DNA of 64,000 bases, taken from the NCBI RefSeq assembly GCF_002951615.1, contig NZ_CP019063.1, forward strand, positions 124,001 to 188,000. Reading direction: 5' to 3'. Shown here one piece after another: positions 12,301 through 20,612 of this stretch. This DNA is from Rahnella sikkimica. GTDB lineage: Bacteria; Pseudomonadota; Gammaproteobacteria; Enterobacterales; Enterobacteriaceae. Numbering within the stretch: the stretch's first letter is position 1; each line of letters opens with the position of its first letter. A program made the translations under genes and the position numbers. Below the pieces are notes generated by a model that saw nothing but the letters and a program-made list of their open reading frames with translations, did not search any database and was not told the origin of the DNA.

Positions 12301-14856
12301 GCCCGCGTGGTGATCGACGACCGTCGCGGAACGCTGGCGGATCAGCTGAATCAGCGGATGCAGCCACCGCATGTCTCTCTGCCCGCCCTGTTGCCGGTGC
12401 GCACACTCAGGGACAGCCAGCCCGTCGCCGCTGTAACGCGTGACCTGACGTATTTCAACGGACACGGCGGATTCTCCCCTGATGGCCGTGAATATCAGAT
12501 TGTGCTCAACGAAGGCGAAAACACGCCTGCGCCGTGGTCGAACGTACTCGCCAATGCCGGTTTTGGTTCGGTGATTTCAGAAAGCGGTCAGGCCTATACC
12601 TGGTATGAAAATGCCCATGAATACCGCCTGACGCCGTGGGAAAACGACCCGGTGAGCGACAGTTCCGGCGAAGCGTTTTATCTGCGCGATGAAGAGACCG
12701 GCAGCGTCTGGTCTCCGGCGCCCTTGCCGGTTCGCGGCCCCGGCGGTTACGTGACGCGGCACGGCTTTGGTTACAGCGTCTTCGAGCATACCGAACGCGG
12801 GATCAGCAGCGAAATGACAGTCCTGGTCGCGGAGCACGCGCCGGTCAAACTGGTCATGCTGACGCTGACGAACGTGTCCGGCAGGCCACGCAGGCTGTCA
12901 GTGACCGGTTATGTCGAGTGGGTGATGGCCGACTTGCGGGTGAAATCCGCCATGCATATTGTCACCTCGGCGGCGCACGTCGTGCAGGGCTGCGGCGTGC
13001 TGGCGACCAATCACTACACCAGCAACGGCTCACCGCGCACCGCGTTTTTTGCTGTCACCGGTGCGCATTGCTCCGTGAGCGGCGATCGCCGTGAATTCCT
13101 CGGAAGGACGGGCTCCACCGCCGCGCCCGCTGCGATGAAAAATCAGCGTCTGTCGGATAAAACCGGTGCGATGTTTGACCCTTGCGGCGCGGTGCAGTCG
13201 GCGACCACGCTGATTGACGGCGATCAGCGCACCTTTATTTTCGCACTGGGTCTCGGGCAAAACGCAGGAGACGCCGAAGCGCTGATCCATCAGTTCTTCC
13301 ACGAAGGTGCGGCGCAGGCCGAGCTGGATCGCGTTCATCATCACTGGCATCAGGTGCTGGATAAAATTCAGATCACCACGCCGGATAAGTCCGTCGATTT
13401 GCTGACCAACGGCTGGCTGATTTATCAGACCCTTGCCAGCCGCATACTGGCGCGCAGCGGGTATTACCAGTCCGGCGGGGCGTTTGGTTTCCGCGATCAG
13501 TTGCAGGATACGCTGGCGCTGACGCACGCCGCGCCACAACGGATGCGCGATCAGATCCTGCTGTGCGCCTCGCGGCAGTTTATTGAAGGCGACGTTCAGC
13601 ACTGGTGGCATCCGCCGACCGGCAATGGCGTCCGGACGCGCTGCTCCGACGATTACCTGTGGCTGCCGCTGGCAATCAGTCATTACATAGCGGTGACCGG
13701 CGATCACGCCATTGCGCAAGAATCCGTGCCGTACCTTGAAGCGCGTCTGCTGGCACCCGGCGAGGAATCTTTCTACGAACAACCGGTGGTCAGCACTACG
13801 CAGGAAACCCTGTGGCAGCACGGCGTGCGAGCGCTTAAATACGGGCTGAAAATGGGCGAGCACGGCCTGCCGCTGATGGGCGCGGGCGACTGGAACGATG
13901 GCATGAATCTGGTCGGGCTGGGCGGACGCGGGGAAAGTGTCTGGCTGGGCTTCTTCCTCTATGACGTGCTGCAACGTTATGGCGCGCTGGCGGAAGAACG
14001 TCAGGACGCTGGCGTCGCCGCACTGTGTCGTGAACAATCAGCGCTGCTTAAGCAAAATCTCAACGATCACGCGTGGGACGGTGAATGGTATTTGCGCGGA
14101 TACTTCGACGATGGAGAGACGCTCGGTTCCCACGTCAACAAGGAGTGCCAGATCGACGCCATTGCCCAAAGCTGGTCGGTACTTTCCGGTGCGGGAACGC
14201 CTGAACGCACCGCCAGCGCCATGCAATCGGTGGATAAATACCTTGTCGATGACGACGCCGGTTTGATCAAACTGCTGACGCCACCTTTCGACGGCAACGG
14301 CCCGAACCCCGGCTACATTCGCGGTTATCTGCCGGGCGTTCGCGAGAACGGCGGCCAGTACACGCACGGTGCAATCTGGGCGGTGATGGCCTTTGCGAAA
14401 CAGGGCAATATCGAACGGGCGTGGGAACTGATGGCGATGATTAATCCGATCAATCATAGCCTGACCGCAGACGCTGTCGGACGATACAAAGCCGAACCTT
14501 ACGTCATTTCAGCCGATATCTACTCGGTCGCGCCACACAGCGGGCGCGGTGGCTGGAGCTGGTATACCGGTTCCGCCGGGTGGACATATCGTCTGATCAC
14601 CGAATCGCTACTGGGCATCACGCGCCGGGGCGACACGATATCTGTTCGCAGCCAGCTTCCCGAAAACTGGCCGGAAATCAGCGTCACTTACCAGCAGGGC
14701 TCGAGCCGCTATCTGATGACCGTCCGCAAAAGTTCGGGGGATTATCGTGTCACGCTGGACGGGAATCTGCTGGAAAATGATCAGATCCCGCTGACCGACG
14801 ACGGGCAGGATCATCACGTTGAGGTTGAGCTGGGGAGGGCGGCTGAAAACGAATAA
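6316..14856 (+). CDS. ndvB: Cyclic beta-1,2-glucan synthase, NdvB/Cgs type
   Basis: About 2846 residues, the size of rhizobial NdvB and Brucella Cgs (about 2830-2870), a membrane enzyme that builds cyclic beta-1,2-glucans from UDP-glucose. An N-terminal cytosolic region is followed by membrane pairs at roughly 416-467, 826-870 and 954-990. Between the first two lies the GT84 domain, with DSD in VITLDSDTVLPRA (about 633) and the acceptor-side KTRWIRGDW (about 779). A long double beta-sandwich/phosphorylase part ends in a GH94-like domain with GAGDWNDGMN (about 2525) and GWSWYTGSAGW. GTG 6316 (AAGG 9 nt upstream) is preferred; the upstream extension to TTG 6196 lacks family resemblance. No exporter gene of the NdvA type is adjacent. 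It is followed by its own terminator. Confidence 0.9.
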   Translation: MKKTVIDWFKSKRAPPVISLTGRHRASTREQPVPIRTELFSADQMERYGGKLALSHKLSGKKLPYYLLKRLDDNEKVLTRSCLILSNGEKASITPAGEWLLDNFYLIEEQIRLVRQLLPKNFGKGLPPLGAPHFCPRIYDIATEVVSHSDGLLDITTLTRFFTTYQSVKPLTLGELWAFPGMLRLALIENLRRVSIEVANAQQERNLADYWVNKLQDSAENDPSSQIIIIADMARTNPPRTSAFVAELVRRLQGHGSMLALPLTWVEQRLSEVGLTQREVIDKFNQQLAANQLSVSNSIMGLRQLTEMDWADFAENLSVVEQTLQGDPAGIYPQMHFDTRDNYRHQIERLSRNSRHDEPFVAARAVALARETTGPYQQQHVGYYLIDAGRKALEKDLNARFSLITRIRARLSQTPLLSWLGSLLLLTTAVTAHALYRSENPPLHWVWWALLVPVVLVASQFALNLLSEITTRSRTPQPLPRLEFAGGIPQSASTLVVIPCLLGSKNNIDALINSLEVCYLGNVSAHLNFALLSDFHDSDQRDNPKNDDLLIHATRQIQSLNRRYPDTEGARFTLLHRDSEMNPQQGVWMGYERKRGKLNALNRWLREQAQPFSLIEGSTQAHLRQVKYVITLDSDTVLPRATAHQLVAAMAHPLNHPVYSEELQRVISGYAILQPRLAEEIPENGQGRYAALCSSVPGNDPYSSMSSDIYQDLFGEGSFVGKGIYDVDVFMQATENTCPENLVLSHDLLEGCYARSGMLSDVVLYEQYPDHYLADVARKTRWIRGDWQLLNWLGLRVTQEDGQRARNPLTLLSRWKLFDNLRRSLVAPALLILIFSTLILVPNKLYWFGLISFMLLFPALVALVLDLLNKGPRRALIPHLKSVFSATVSRVSRIVLHLMTLPHEAVYSVQAILLTLWRLNVSHRKLHEWASVSISAQNRAHSPEYFYRRMWANPLAGVAVTMVAAYSHPPLLAFALPLGILWFLAPRILCWLSQPAKRQVTDFNILQHNFLRQTARQTWAFFEDFVNETENWLPPDNFQEIPQPTIAHRTSPTNIGLSLLANITAWDFGYLTQKEVLERTSLTLDTLDKLEHYRGHLYNWYDTRTLEPLNPRYISSVDSGNLAGHLLTLSTGLRLWRTQPATDIGRWLTGLEDTLQMAEKQTSSPLLVKIRQLMPQTANVQALDPLREMRALLTSADTVWLQRLAAQIDAGLDEWTEFYGAFSPEVQSGVLPSLQWLAQQDAQTEPDLSRAVGLARQRLDIIRELEKRLNDHAHMDFQFLYDKSTHLLTVGYNCDAHKMDSGKYDLLPSEIRLTNYVTIATNQLPQKSWFALGRLFTVIDKQPSLMSWSGSMFEYLMPQLVMPAYPDTLLVQMCQTAVDRQIAWGREKKVPWGISESAYAAFDLNQNYQYHAFGVPGLGLKRGLAEDMVVAPYATLMALMIRPQEACLNLVELENRGARGEYGFYDALDYTPSRLIRGQIYIVVRSYMAHHQGMGFLALANVLLDAPMNARFAANAAFQSARLLLQERVPDAVELYSPRRHFESHDSTLQKVNIELREFSNADSPAPEVQLLSNTNYHLMVTQAGGSVTRWKDLTLTRWREDATRDHRGIFCYLSDPESGTVTSNTWQPLGKQKGTYHAVLTDAGAEFRRTHGSLSTQTHIVVSPEDDVEIRRMTVTHHGRHARELEITTYAEVVLAPAANDAAHPAFSNLFVQTELMPAQEGILCHRRPREPEEQCPWMFHMMAIHGAVERETSFETDRAQFIGRGNTASNPQALRRAGALSNSAGAVLDPVMAIRQRIRLKPGVPVIIDMVYGIADTRLQSLALMEKYRDHHIADRVFEITWSHSQVVLRQLNATEEDAGLFNRLAGAIIFASQEMRGDAQAVSANRRGQSGLWGQSLSGDLPIVLLTMTSNENIGLVTLLIRAHHYWRLKGLKVDLVILCNDSGGYQQALQNQILSLVASGAGSSQTDIPGGIFVRNGEQMTQDDRTLLMSVARVVIDDRRGTLADQLNQRMQPPHVSLPALLPVRTLRDSQPVAAVTRDLTYFNGHGGFSPDGREYQIVLNEGENTPAPWSNVLANAGFGSVISESGQAYTWYENAHEYRLTPWENDPVSDSSGEAFYLRDEETGSVWSPAPLPVRGPGGYVTRHGFGYSVFEHTERGISSEMTVLVAEHAPVKLVMLTLTNVSGRPRRLSVTGYVEWVMADLRVKSAMHIVTSAAHVVQGCGVLATNHYTSNGSPRTAFFAVTGAHCSVSGDRREFLGRTGSTAAPAAMKNQRLSDKTGAMFDPCGAVQSATTLIDGDQRTFIFALGLGQNAGDAEALIHQFFHEGAAQAELDRVHHHWHQVLDKIQITTPDKSVDLLTNGWLIYQTLASRILARSGYYQSGGAFGFRDQLQDTLALTHAAPQRMRDQILLCASRQFIEGDVQHWWHPPTGNGVRTRCSDDYLWLPLAISHYIAVTGDHAIAQESVPYLEARLLAPGEESFYEQPVVSTTQETLWQHGVRALKYGLKMGEHGLPLMGAGDWNDGMNLVGLGGRGESVWLGFFLYDVLQRYGALAEERQDAGVAALCREQSALLKQNLNDHAWDGEWYLRGYFDDGETLGSHVNKECQIDAIAQSWSVLSGAGTPERTASAMQSVDKYLVDDDAGLIKLLTPPFDGNGPNPGYIRGYLPGVRENGGQYTHGAIWAVMAFAKQGNIERAWELMAMINPINHSLTADAVGRYKAEPYVISADIYSVAPHSGRGGWSWYTGSAGWTYRLITESLLGITRRGDTISVRSQLPENWPEISVTYQQGSSRYLMTVRKSSGDYRVTLDGNLLENDQIPLTDDGQDHHVEVELGRAAENE

Positions 14857-14875
14857 ATTGTCTGTATGAGTAAAT

Positions 14876-14910
14876 TCCCGGCGCAGGCACAGGGTCTGTG
14901 TCCGGGATTT
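14876..14910 (+). terminator. Terminator of the glucan synthase gene
   Basis: Nested hairpin: TCCCGG with CCGGGA outside and CACAG with CTGTG inside, followed by TTTT. Confidence 0.75.
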
Positions 14911-15038
14911 TCGCGTGGTTTTTTTGTGCAAACACAGATCCTGTCTTAGAATATTTTTTATGAGCCTGATCACGCTCATATCAATGATTTTAATTTTTTA
15001 GATAAAATTACATCTTTATAATCAAAGAGATTGTCTAA

Positions 15039-15557
15039 ATGCTAAAAAAATCAAGCCAGGTTCTGTGTTTTTTCTTATTCCTCGTCACCGCAAGCATCCA
15101 CGCAGATGAAATCAATTTATACTCCTTCAACACCGGCTCTTTTGTATACCATCTGACCGGTAACTACGGACAATACAACGAATTTTTCGATAATAAATTC
15201 ATGTCTGTAGAACGAAAATTCTCCGAAGATTCTAAATACAGCGTCCTGGTGGGCACCATGAATAACAGCTTCGGTGACCGGTGTATCGCACTCGGGTTGC
15301 GCAGGGACTGGATACAAGGGGATTCCAACTGGGTATTTAAAGGCGTTTACGGTTACACTGGCGAATTCTTTTTTGACGCCTTCAAGCACTGCGGCGACGA
15401 CGGTTCCTATGAGGACTTCAAAAAAGTCACCGGCATCGGATTCTCCCCGTATATCTACCATGCGCTTCAGTACAACTTCACCAGCTACTTCGGTGTAGAA
15501 ACCGGGATCATCCTCCCGTCAGTGTTTGTCGTGAGCGTGCAGTGGAGTTTCAGGTAG
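15039..15557 (+). CDS. Small secreted protein, possible outer-membrane beta-barrel
   Basis: 172 residues that I do not assign to a named family. A signal peptide is clear (MLKKSSQVLCFFLFLVTASIHA, cut before DEINLY). The mature part alternates aromatic and polar residues in short strand-like stretches (FVYHLTGNYGQY, YSVLVGTMNN, WVFKGVYGYTGEFFF, SPYIYHALQYNF, FVVSVQWSFR), as in small eight-strand outer-membrane barrels, with two cysteines that could form a disulfide (DRCIAL, KHCGDD). It follows the glucan synthase after a terminator, so it is probably an independent gene. Confidence 0.6.
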   Translation: MLKKSSQVLCFFLFLVTASIHADEINLYSFNTGSFVYHLTGNYGQYNEFFDNKFMSVERKFSEDSKYSVLVGTMNNSFGDRCIALGLRRDWIQGDSNWVFKGVYGYTGEFFFDAFKHCGDDGSYEDFKKVTGIGFSPYIYHALQYNFTSYFGVETGIILPSVFVVSVQWSFR

Positions 15558-15665
15558 GAAATCAGTCCGCAAACGTCCCAACATCAACATTTCGCTGACA
15601 ACCGAAGTGTCATTCATTTTGACTCCCTATAGTGAGCTCCGAAGACATTCATACCGGAGCATTTT

Positions 15666-15989
15666 ATGATCGCTGTACTTTTTGAAGCTGACACCATTCC
15701 TGAACAAAAGGATCGCTACTTTCAGTTAGCCGCAGAGTTGAAACCTTTACTGGACGACGTCGAGGGTTTTATTTCTATTGAACGTTTTCAGAGCCTGAAC
15801 ACACCGGGAAAGATTTTGTCGCTGTCATGGTGGGAAAACGAAGAATCGGTGCTGGCGTGGAAAAAGAATCTGAAACATCAGGCAGCACAATCGGAAGGGC
15901 AGAAAACCATTTTCTCGTTTTACCGGATCCGCGTTGTGCAGGTTCTCAGGGACTATTCCTCTGAAAAAGGACGTTATTCGCATGTATGA
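15666..15989 (+). CDS. ABM-family (antibiotic biosynthesis monooxygenase-like) protein
   Basis: 107 residues with the dimeric alpha/beta-barrel (ABM) pattern: [10 protein letters not shown], then an amphipathic helix ([18 protein letters not shown]), then SIERFQSL and the typical [18 protein letters not shown] motif. Members include cofactor-free monooxygenases and haem-degrading enzymes; the substrate here is unknown. It heads a three-gene operon: its last 8 bases overlap the ACT-domain gene, which in turn overlaps an ArsR regulator gene. The tight coupling suggests that the enzyme acts on, or removes, the ligand sensed by the other two. Confidence 0.82.
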   Translation: MIAVLFEADTIPEQKDRYFQLAAELKPLLDDVEGFISIERFQSLNTPGKILSLSWWENEESVLAWKKNLKHQAAQSEGQKTIFSFYRIRVVQVLRDYSSEKGRYSHV

Positions 15990-16374
15990 TATTCACGTTA
16001 TTCTCAGCAATGCGCCCGGTGAACTGGCGCGCCTCGGTTCTGCGCTCGGCAAAAATGGCGTAGGGCTGGAAGGCGGCGGCGTGTTTACGGCAGGCGATGA
16101 AAGTCATGCACACTTTCTGGTTGAAGACGGCGAGCGTGCGCGCACGGTGCTGACGGCAGCAGGGCTTAACGTCCGGCAGATTACAAAGCCGGTGATCAGA
16201 AAGCTGAAACAGGAACGCCCCGGAGAACTGGGTGCCATTGCCGCTGTCATTGCGCAGAACGGCATTAACATATTGGTGCAGTACAGTGACCATGATAACC
16301 GGCTGATTTTGCTTACCGATAACAATACATTGGCCGCACAGGTGACATCAGAATGGGACATACCGGCTGAATGA
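15982..16374 (+). CDS. Tandem ACT-domain small-molecule-binding protein
   Basis: 130 residues formed by two ACT-like units: [27 protein letters not shown] (residues 1-60) and [22 protein letters not shown] (residues 75-120). Each has the beta-strand, PGELA(R/A), helix layout that binds amino acids at dimer interfaces. There is no catalytic domain, so a sensor or allosteric partner role is likely. Start ATG 15982 lies inside the 3' end of the ABM gene and its own stop overlaps the ArsR gene start (ATGA), which indicates translational coupling. The ligand is not identifiable. Confidence 0.8.
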   Translation: MYDIHVILSNAPGELARLGSALGKNGVGLEGGGVFTAGDESHAHFLVEDGERARTVLTAAGLNVRQITKPVIRKLKQERPGELGAIAAVIAQNGINILVQYSDHDNRLILLTDNNTLAAQVTSEWDIPAE

Positions 16375-17081
16375 ATTTGCCCGATTTACGTAAAACAGAG
16401 GATGACGCATTACAGCTTGAGCTGTCGTTATCCGCGGTTGCATCGGCCATTGCTGACCCATCGCGGGTCAGCATACTTTGCGCGCTGATGGATGGCAGGG
16501 CGTGGACCGCCACAGAGCTGAGTTCGGTGGCAAATATTGCGGCGTCTACCGCCAGTGCGCATCTGTCCAGGCTCCTCAACAGCGGATTAATCACCTGTCT
16601 TTCTCAGGGAAGGCATCGTTATTACCGGCTGGCAGGCAGCGATGTTGCTCATCTTCTGGAAACGCTGATGGGGATTTCAATGAAATCGGTGAAATCCCCT
16701 GTGCCCAAAACGCCGGTGCATTTGCGGGTTGCCCGAACCTGTTACGACCATCTGGCGGGGAAAATTGCAGTCGGGATGTACGAGTTCATGTTAAATGAAG
16801 GCTGGCTGGAACCTGAGGGTAATGCGCTGACGGCCGCTGGAAAGCTTCACTTTGATAATTTTGGCGCGATTCTGAATCCGCACACCCGGCGTAAAAGCAG
16901 CTGTGCGTGCCTTGACTGGAGTGAGCGTCGTTTTCATCTCGGAGGGGATTCCGGTGCCGCGTTACTGGCCGCTTTTGAGCGAAAAGGCTGGCTGGTCAGA
17001 ACGCCGGGTTACCGTGAAGTCACGTTCACCGAAGACGGCAAAAGGGCGCTTTTACGCATTTTTCAGATTGATTTGCGCTGA
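16371..17081 (+). CDS. ArsR-family transcriptional regulator (long form)
   Basis: 236 residues. A winged-helix ArsR domain covers residues ~18-100: [26 protein letters not shown], recognition helix [17 protein letters not shown], wing [10 protein letters not shown]. The C-terminal half is that of the longer ArsR subgroup, with the conserved [11 protein letters not shown] segment (C-x-C, about residue 180) and [11 protein letters not shown], likely a ligand or redox/metal-responsive part. Metal sites of the classic ELCVCDL type are absent from the DNA-binding helix. Last gene of the ABM-ACT-ArsR operon; autoregulation of the operon is the natural expectation, but no operator was identified. 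Confidence 0.85.
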   Translation: MNLPDLRKTEDDALQLELSLSAVASAIADPSRVSILCALMDGRAWTATELSSVANIAASTASAHLSRLLNSGLITCLSQGRHRYYRLAGSDVAHLLETLMGISMKSVKSPVPKTPVHLRVARTCYDHLAGKIAVGMYEFMLNEGWLEPEGNALTAAGKLHFDNFGAILNPHTRRKSSCACLDWSERRFHLGGDSGAALLAAFERKGWLVRTPGYREVTFTEDGKRALLRIFQIDLR

Positions 17082-17302
17082 TGGAAAATTCTAAATGGCT
17101 AAAAACAGTCAACCTGTTGCCTGACCGGAGCCTCTTGCAGAGCTGGCTTTTTCTGTTTTAATCAAATGAACGATACTCAAAGAGAAGTTCTGACCAGGCT
17201 TATTTGCAGTTCACTGAAAACAAATCTTTTGTTTTCAGGAAGGACAATACATTGCAATGTATGTAATTATTCTCGTTAACCTTTTGCTCTGGTAAAGCCG
17301 CC

Positions 17303-18343
17303 ATGCTTTCTGTTCCCTTTCCTGTCATCACATTACTCGCTCTGTTTTTATTACTTGTAATGACCCTGTTTTCTGACAAAACGCCACACCGTGGCACGCT
17401 ATGTTTTTTTGTCGCATGCATATTTATGCTTTCCATAAGTACTTTACGCTGGGAATACGATTCAGCTCTATTGCGGAACATCCAGTCAGGGCTTGCAATG
17501 CTGTTGCCGCCTGTTGCATGGCAAAGCTTCACATCACCGAACGAAAGCAACAAACGACGTCATTTAGTGACGTTGTTCGTACCGGCAACCATCGCATTAG
17601 TTATAAGAATATTCTGGCCATCTGCGACGGATTTTGTGTTATTTCTGCTGTTTTTCGGATACGGATATATGCTGTTTCAAACTGCATGCAGTGGAGAAAA
17701 TAATTTCACTTTGGTCCGTCTCAACGCGTTATCACATACCCGGAAAATGGCTCTGTTAGCTGGCTGCTTTCTTTGCATATCTGCTCTGACAGACCTTGTT
17801 GTTGCTTTGGATTTCGCCACTAACGGCGGAAAGCTGGCTCCCGTTATTGTCGTTTTTTTTCAGGTTACGATGCTTCCTTTTATTGGAGCCACTATTGTCA
17901 GTGCTGGAAGCAAAGTCGTCTTATCCAGCGCTGATAGCCGGAAGGAAAAACCAACTACACGTGCTGAAATACCTGAAAGTGGCCAGGCAGAGATTTACTT
18001 CATGCTGGAAAAAAAAGTGCGTGAAACGCAGCTCTACCTTAATTCAGATCTCACGCTCAGCCTGCTGGCCAGAAAAATGGGCATACCTGCGCGTCAACTT
18101 TCCAGTGTGGTAAATGCAGTACGTCAGTGCAATGTGTCACAGTGGATAAACCACTTCAGGATTGAACGGGCGCAAGAGCTGCTGTTATGCACCGTGCTGC
18201 CCGTTACTGACGTAATGCTGGAGTCTGGATTCTCCACTAAATCCAACTTTAACAGGGAGTTTCAGCGGATATGCGGCATTTCACCTACTTTGTTTCGTCA
18301 GCAGGCGAGTGAAAATCAAGTGACGAGTTTAAAAACGCACTGA
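17303..18343 (+). CDS. Membrane-anchored AraC-family regulator
   Basis: 346 residues in two halves. Residues 1-215 contain about six or seven hydrophobic segments (for example FPVITLLALFLLLVMTLF, FVLFLLFFGYGYMLF, MALLAGCFLCISALTDLVV, VIVVFFQVTMLPFIGATIV). Residues ~235-335 form the AraC/XylS double helix-turn-helix (LTLSLLARKMGIPARQLS, then VTDVMLESGFSTKSNFNREFQRICGISPTLFR). Such proteins sense a signal in or across the inner membrane and act on DNA from there. The neighbour encodes a secreted hydrolase in convergent orientation, and the two coding regions overlap by 59 bp at their 3' ends. Signal and targets unknown. Confidence 0.82.
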   Translation: MLSVPFPVITLLALFLLLVMTLFSDKTPHRGTLCFFVACIFMLSISTLRWEYDSALLRNIQSGLAMLLPPVAWQSFTSPNESNKRRHLVTLFVPATIALVIRIFWPSATDFVLFLLFFGYGYMLFQTACSGENNFTLVRLNALSHTRKMALLAGCFLCISALTDLVVALDFATNGGKLAPVIVVFFQVTMLPFIGATIVSAGSKVVLSSADSRKEKPTTRAEIPESGQAEIYFMLEKKVRETQLYLNSDLTLSLLARKMGIPARQLSSVVNAVRQCNVSQWINHFRIERAQELLLCTVLPVTDVMLESGFSTKSNFNREFQRICGISPTLFRQQASENQVTSLKTH

Positions 18344-19340
18344 TCTTTGCAACCAGCTTCTGGTGAATGTTGTAGCGATTTATTCCGTTGCCATCCTGAC
18401 AGACGATACCATCTCCCGGTGATCCCTCATTAATCAGCGCTTCTGCTCCAGCTTTACATAACTGCATGAAACTGAAGTGCGTAGCCCCTTCAATAATTTC
18501 ATATTTCCCCCAACGGGAGCCTATTTCGTTAGCAAGATAGCCTGATTCCTGACTGGCTGACAGGTTAGCCAGGCTATCCATCTGAGCCGCCAAAATCAGG
18601 ACCGGAATGTTGATACCATGCATGCTCTGTGGGGTAAATCCGGGGGCGAAACCAAGGTCAAGAGAGACGACAGCGCGGATCCGCTGATCCTCATAACTGG
18701 CAGAGAGTTTTTCCTGTGAGGGAACCTCATCAATACTGAGTTTTTGCATCACGTTGCAGTCGCCTCGCAGGGGTTGTTGCAGGCAGTCTTTCGCAAATCT
18801 GGCGGCATCAAAACGCGCGCCCGCCAGTTCCATAACTGTCCACCCGCCAAGGGAATGCCCCAAAGCGGCAATCCGGCCTTTATCTGTTTCTCCGAACAGC
18901 CGTGGGGATTTAGTCATCAGGTCTATAACCTGTGAGATATCCTGCGGTCGCCTCCACAGCTTCTTTGCCTGTGCAGGGTTCTGATTGAATGTGGTGGTTC
19001 CGGGGTGGTCGGGAGCAGCCACAATATATCCCTGTGCCGCCATTGCAACTGCAATCCAGGAGAGATTCCGCCAGTTTCCGTTGTAACCATGAGAAAGCAC
19101 TAAAAGAGGGTGTAGTCCGGGAGTTGGCAATGCATCGCGGATAACGGTAACGCCGGTGAAAGCGGGGTTTTCTCCAACATCTTCAGTTATCCCCTGAGAA
19201 GATGTCGGGTACCAGACTGCCACATTTATTACTGCGCCCTCTTGGTCAGAAAACGTTATCTGACGAAAGCCAGGATGCGCGTAAACCTGTATACAAAAAA
19301 GTAAAACGAATAATGGAAGGAACCTTGTTTTGAACATCAT
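18285..19340 (-). CDS. Secreted alpha/beta hydrolase (PAF-acetylhydrolase/dienelactone type)
   Basis: 351 residues. A signal peptide (MMFKTRFLPLFVLLFCIQVYA) directs export to the periplasm. The hydrolase core shows the oxyanion HGY in LLVLSHGYNGNWRN (about residue 85), the nucleophile elbow GHSLGG (about 165), an acid region around LILAAQMDSLANLS and a likely catalytic histidine in EGATHFSFMQLC. The overall pattern is that of platelet-activating-factor acetylhydrolase-like or polymer-degrading esterases. The substrate is unknown. It converges on the membrane AraC regulator gene with a 59-bp overlap. Confidence 0.85.
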   Translation of the reverse strand: MMFKTRFLPLFVLLFCIQVYAHPGFRQITFSDQEGAVINVAVWYPTSSQGITEDVGENPAFTGVTVIRDALPTPGLHPLLVLSHGYNGNWRNLSWIAVAMAAQGYIVAAPDHPGTTTFNQNPAQAKKLWRRPQDISQVIDLMTKSPRLFGETDKGRIAALGHSLGGWTVMELAGARFDAARFAKDCLQQPLRGDCNVMQKLSIDEVPSQEKLSASYEDQRIRAVVSLDLGFAPGFTPQSMHGINIPVLILAAQMDSLANLSASQESGYLANEIGSRWGKYEIIEGATHFSFMQLCKAGAEALINEGSPGDGIVCQDGNGINRYNIHQKLVAKISAFLNSSLDFHSPADETK

Positions 19341-19553
19341 TAATGAACCTCAACAGTGATGGATGAGCGACATTAATAGATGAAACGCGGCCTGCGGTCG
19401 TCCTTGAACACGATCAAGGTCTTAATTTTTTGTTATTTTCAGCAAAAGCTATAATGTGGAAACGGAAAGTGTATTTAAGTGAGTCCACGGTAATTATTAC
19501 GACACATAAGAGCGTGCACTCACCCGATAACGCTACTCATGCGCGCTCTGTAC

Positions 19554-20582
19554 TCAGCTGATGACTTCCAACGAATCAGGATGCCGCCAGTGTAATTTGG
19601 GGGCTAAATAGCTTTGAATCTGCTCAGTCGGCTGTTCATTGATCAGACTGATGATCAGGTCAAAACAATGGATGGCCAGTTCCTTGCAATCCTGTGCGAC
19701 GGTATCAATTTTCACCGTGAGCGAATCATAAAGATAATGGTCATCAAAACTGCATAAGTGGATATCGCTCTCCAGCAGTTTGTGCTGGCTCATGTAGCGC
19801 AATACCCCTTCCATCAGCCCGCAGGACGCGACGAACAGCGCTTTGGGCGGACGTCCCAGCCGGGCACAGAGATTGGCAAACATTTCATAACCTGAGCTGG
19901 GATGATAATTACCGTACATAATCCACTCAGGATCCGGGCTGACGCCCGCGCGTTCAAGACCGAGCTGATAACCGGCAAGACGGTCGCGCGTGGGGGAAAT
20001 GCGGGGCTGACCGCCGAGAAAATAAAATTCATCCGGGTGCTTTTTCGCCACCCGCGCGACCAGCTCGGCGGAAGACTCGATGGCTTCACACACCACCAGC
20101 GGCAATTGCGTTTCCTGTAAATAACGGTCAAACAGAATCACCGGTAACTGCTGGCTGATTTTCACGTATTCCGCATCGCTGAGCATACTCGACGCCACAA
20201 TCAACCCGTCTACCTGGCGCTGAATAAGGTTATTCACCACCATGGTTTCCTGACTGGTGTTCTCATCCGTGCAGGCAATCAGCAGCTGCATACCGTTCTC
20301 GCGGCAGAGGGTTTCGAGTTCATTGGAACAGGCGGCAAAACCGTAGTTGGTCATTTCCGGCACAACCAGCCCCAGCGTAAAGCTGCGCGATACGTTGAGT
20401 GAACGTGCGTGGATACTCGGCTGATAATGCTGTTCAGCCGCGACGGCAAGCACGCGGTCACGGGTGGTATCGGAGATGCGAAACTTTTTGCTGTGCCCGT
20501 TGAGAACCTGACTGGCAGTCGATTTTGACACGCCAGCCAGCTCTGCTATGCCACTGATAGTGATGCGTTTGGTCTTTTTCAC
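19554..20582 (-). CDS. scrR: Sucrose operon repressor ScrR (LacI family)
   Basis: 342 residues: LacI-type N-terminal helix-turn-helix [21 protein letters not shown] (about 8-28) with a hinge, then a periplasmic-binding-protein-like effector domain. The sequence and place directly after scrB identify it as ScrR, which in enteric sucrose regulons represses scr genes and is released by fructose or fructose-1-phosphate. It lies 30 nt downstream of scrB, the last gene of scrYABR. Likely operators are in the scrY-scrK intergenic region. Confidence 0.93.
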   Translation of the reverse strand: MKKTKRITISGIAELAGVSKSTASQVLNGHSKKFRISDTTRDRVLAVAAEQHYQPSIHARSLNVSRSFTLGLVVPEMTNYGFAACSNELETLCRENGMQLLIACTDENTSQETMVVNNLIQRQVDGLIVASSMLSDAEYVKISQQLPVILFDRYLQETQLPLVVCEAIESSAELVARVAKKHPDEFYFLGGQPRISPTRDRLAGYQLGLERAGVSPDPEWIMYGNYHPSSGYEMFANLCARLGRPPKALFVASCGLMEGVLRYMSQHKLLESDIHLCSFDDHYLYDSLTVKIDTVAQDCKELAIHCFDLIISLINEQPTEQIQSYLAPKLHWRHPDSLEVIS

Positions 20583-20612
20583 TGCGCCATATTCTGTTGT
20601 CCGGAAAGGTTT

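Noticed and set aside
8038..14457. Several long antisense open frames inside the glucan synthase gene (for example 10285-11295, 11626-12465 and 13030-14037 on the minus strand)
   Set aside because: They are shadows of a high-GC coding strand: no ribosome sites, no family motifs, and the sense frame is continuous and matches NdvB/Cgs throughout.
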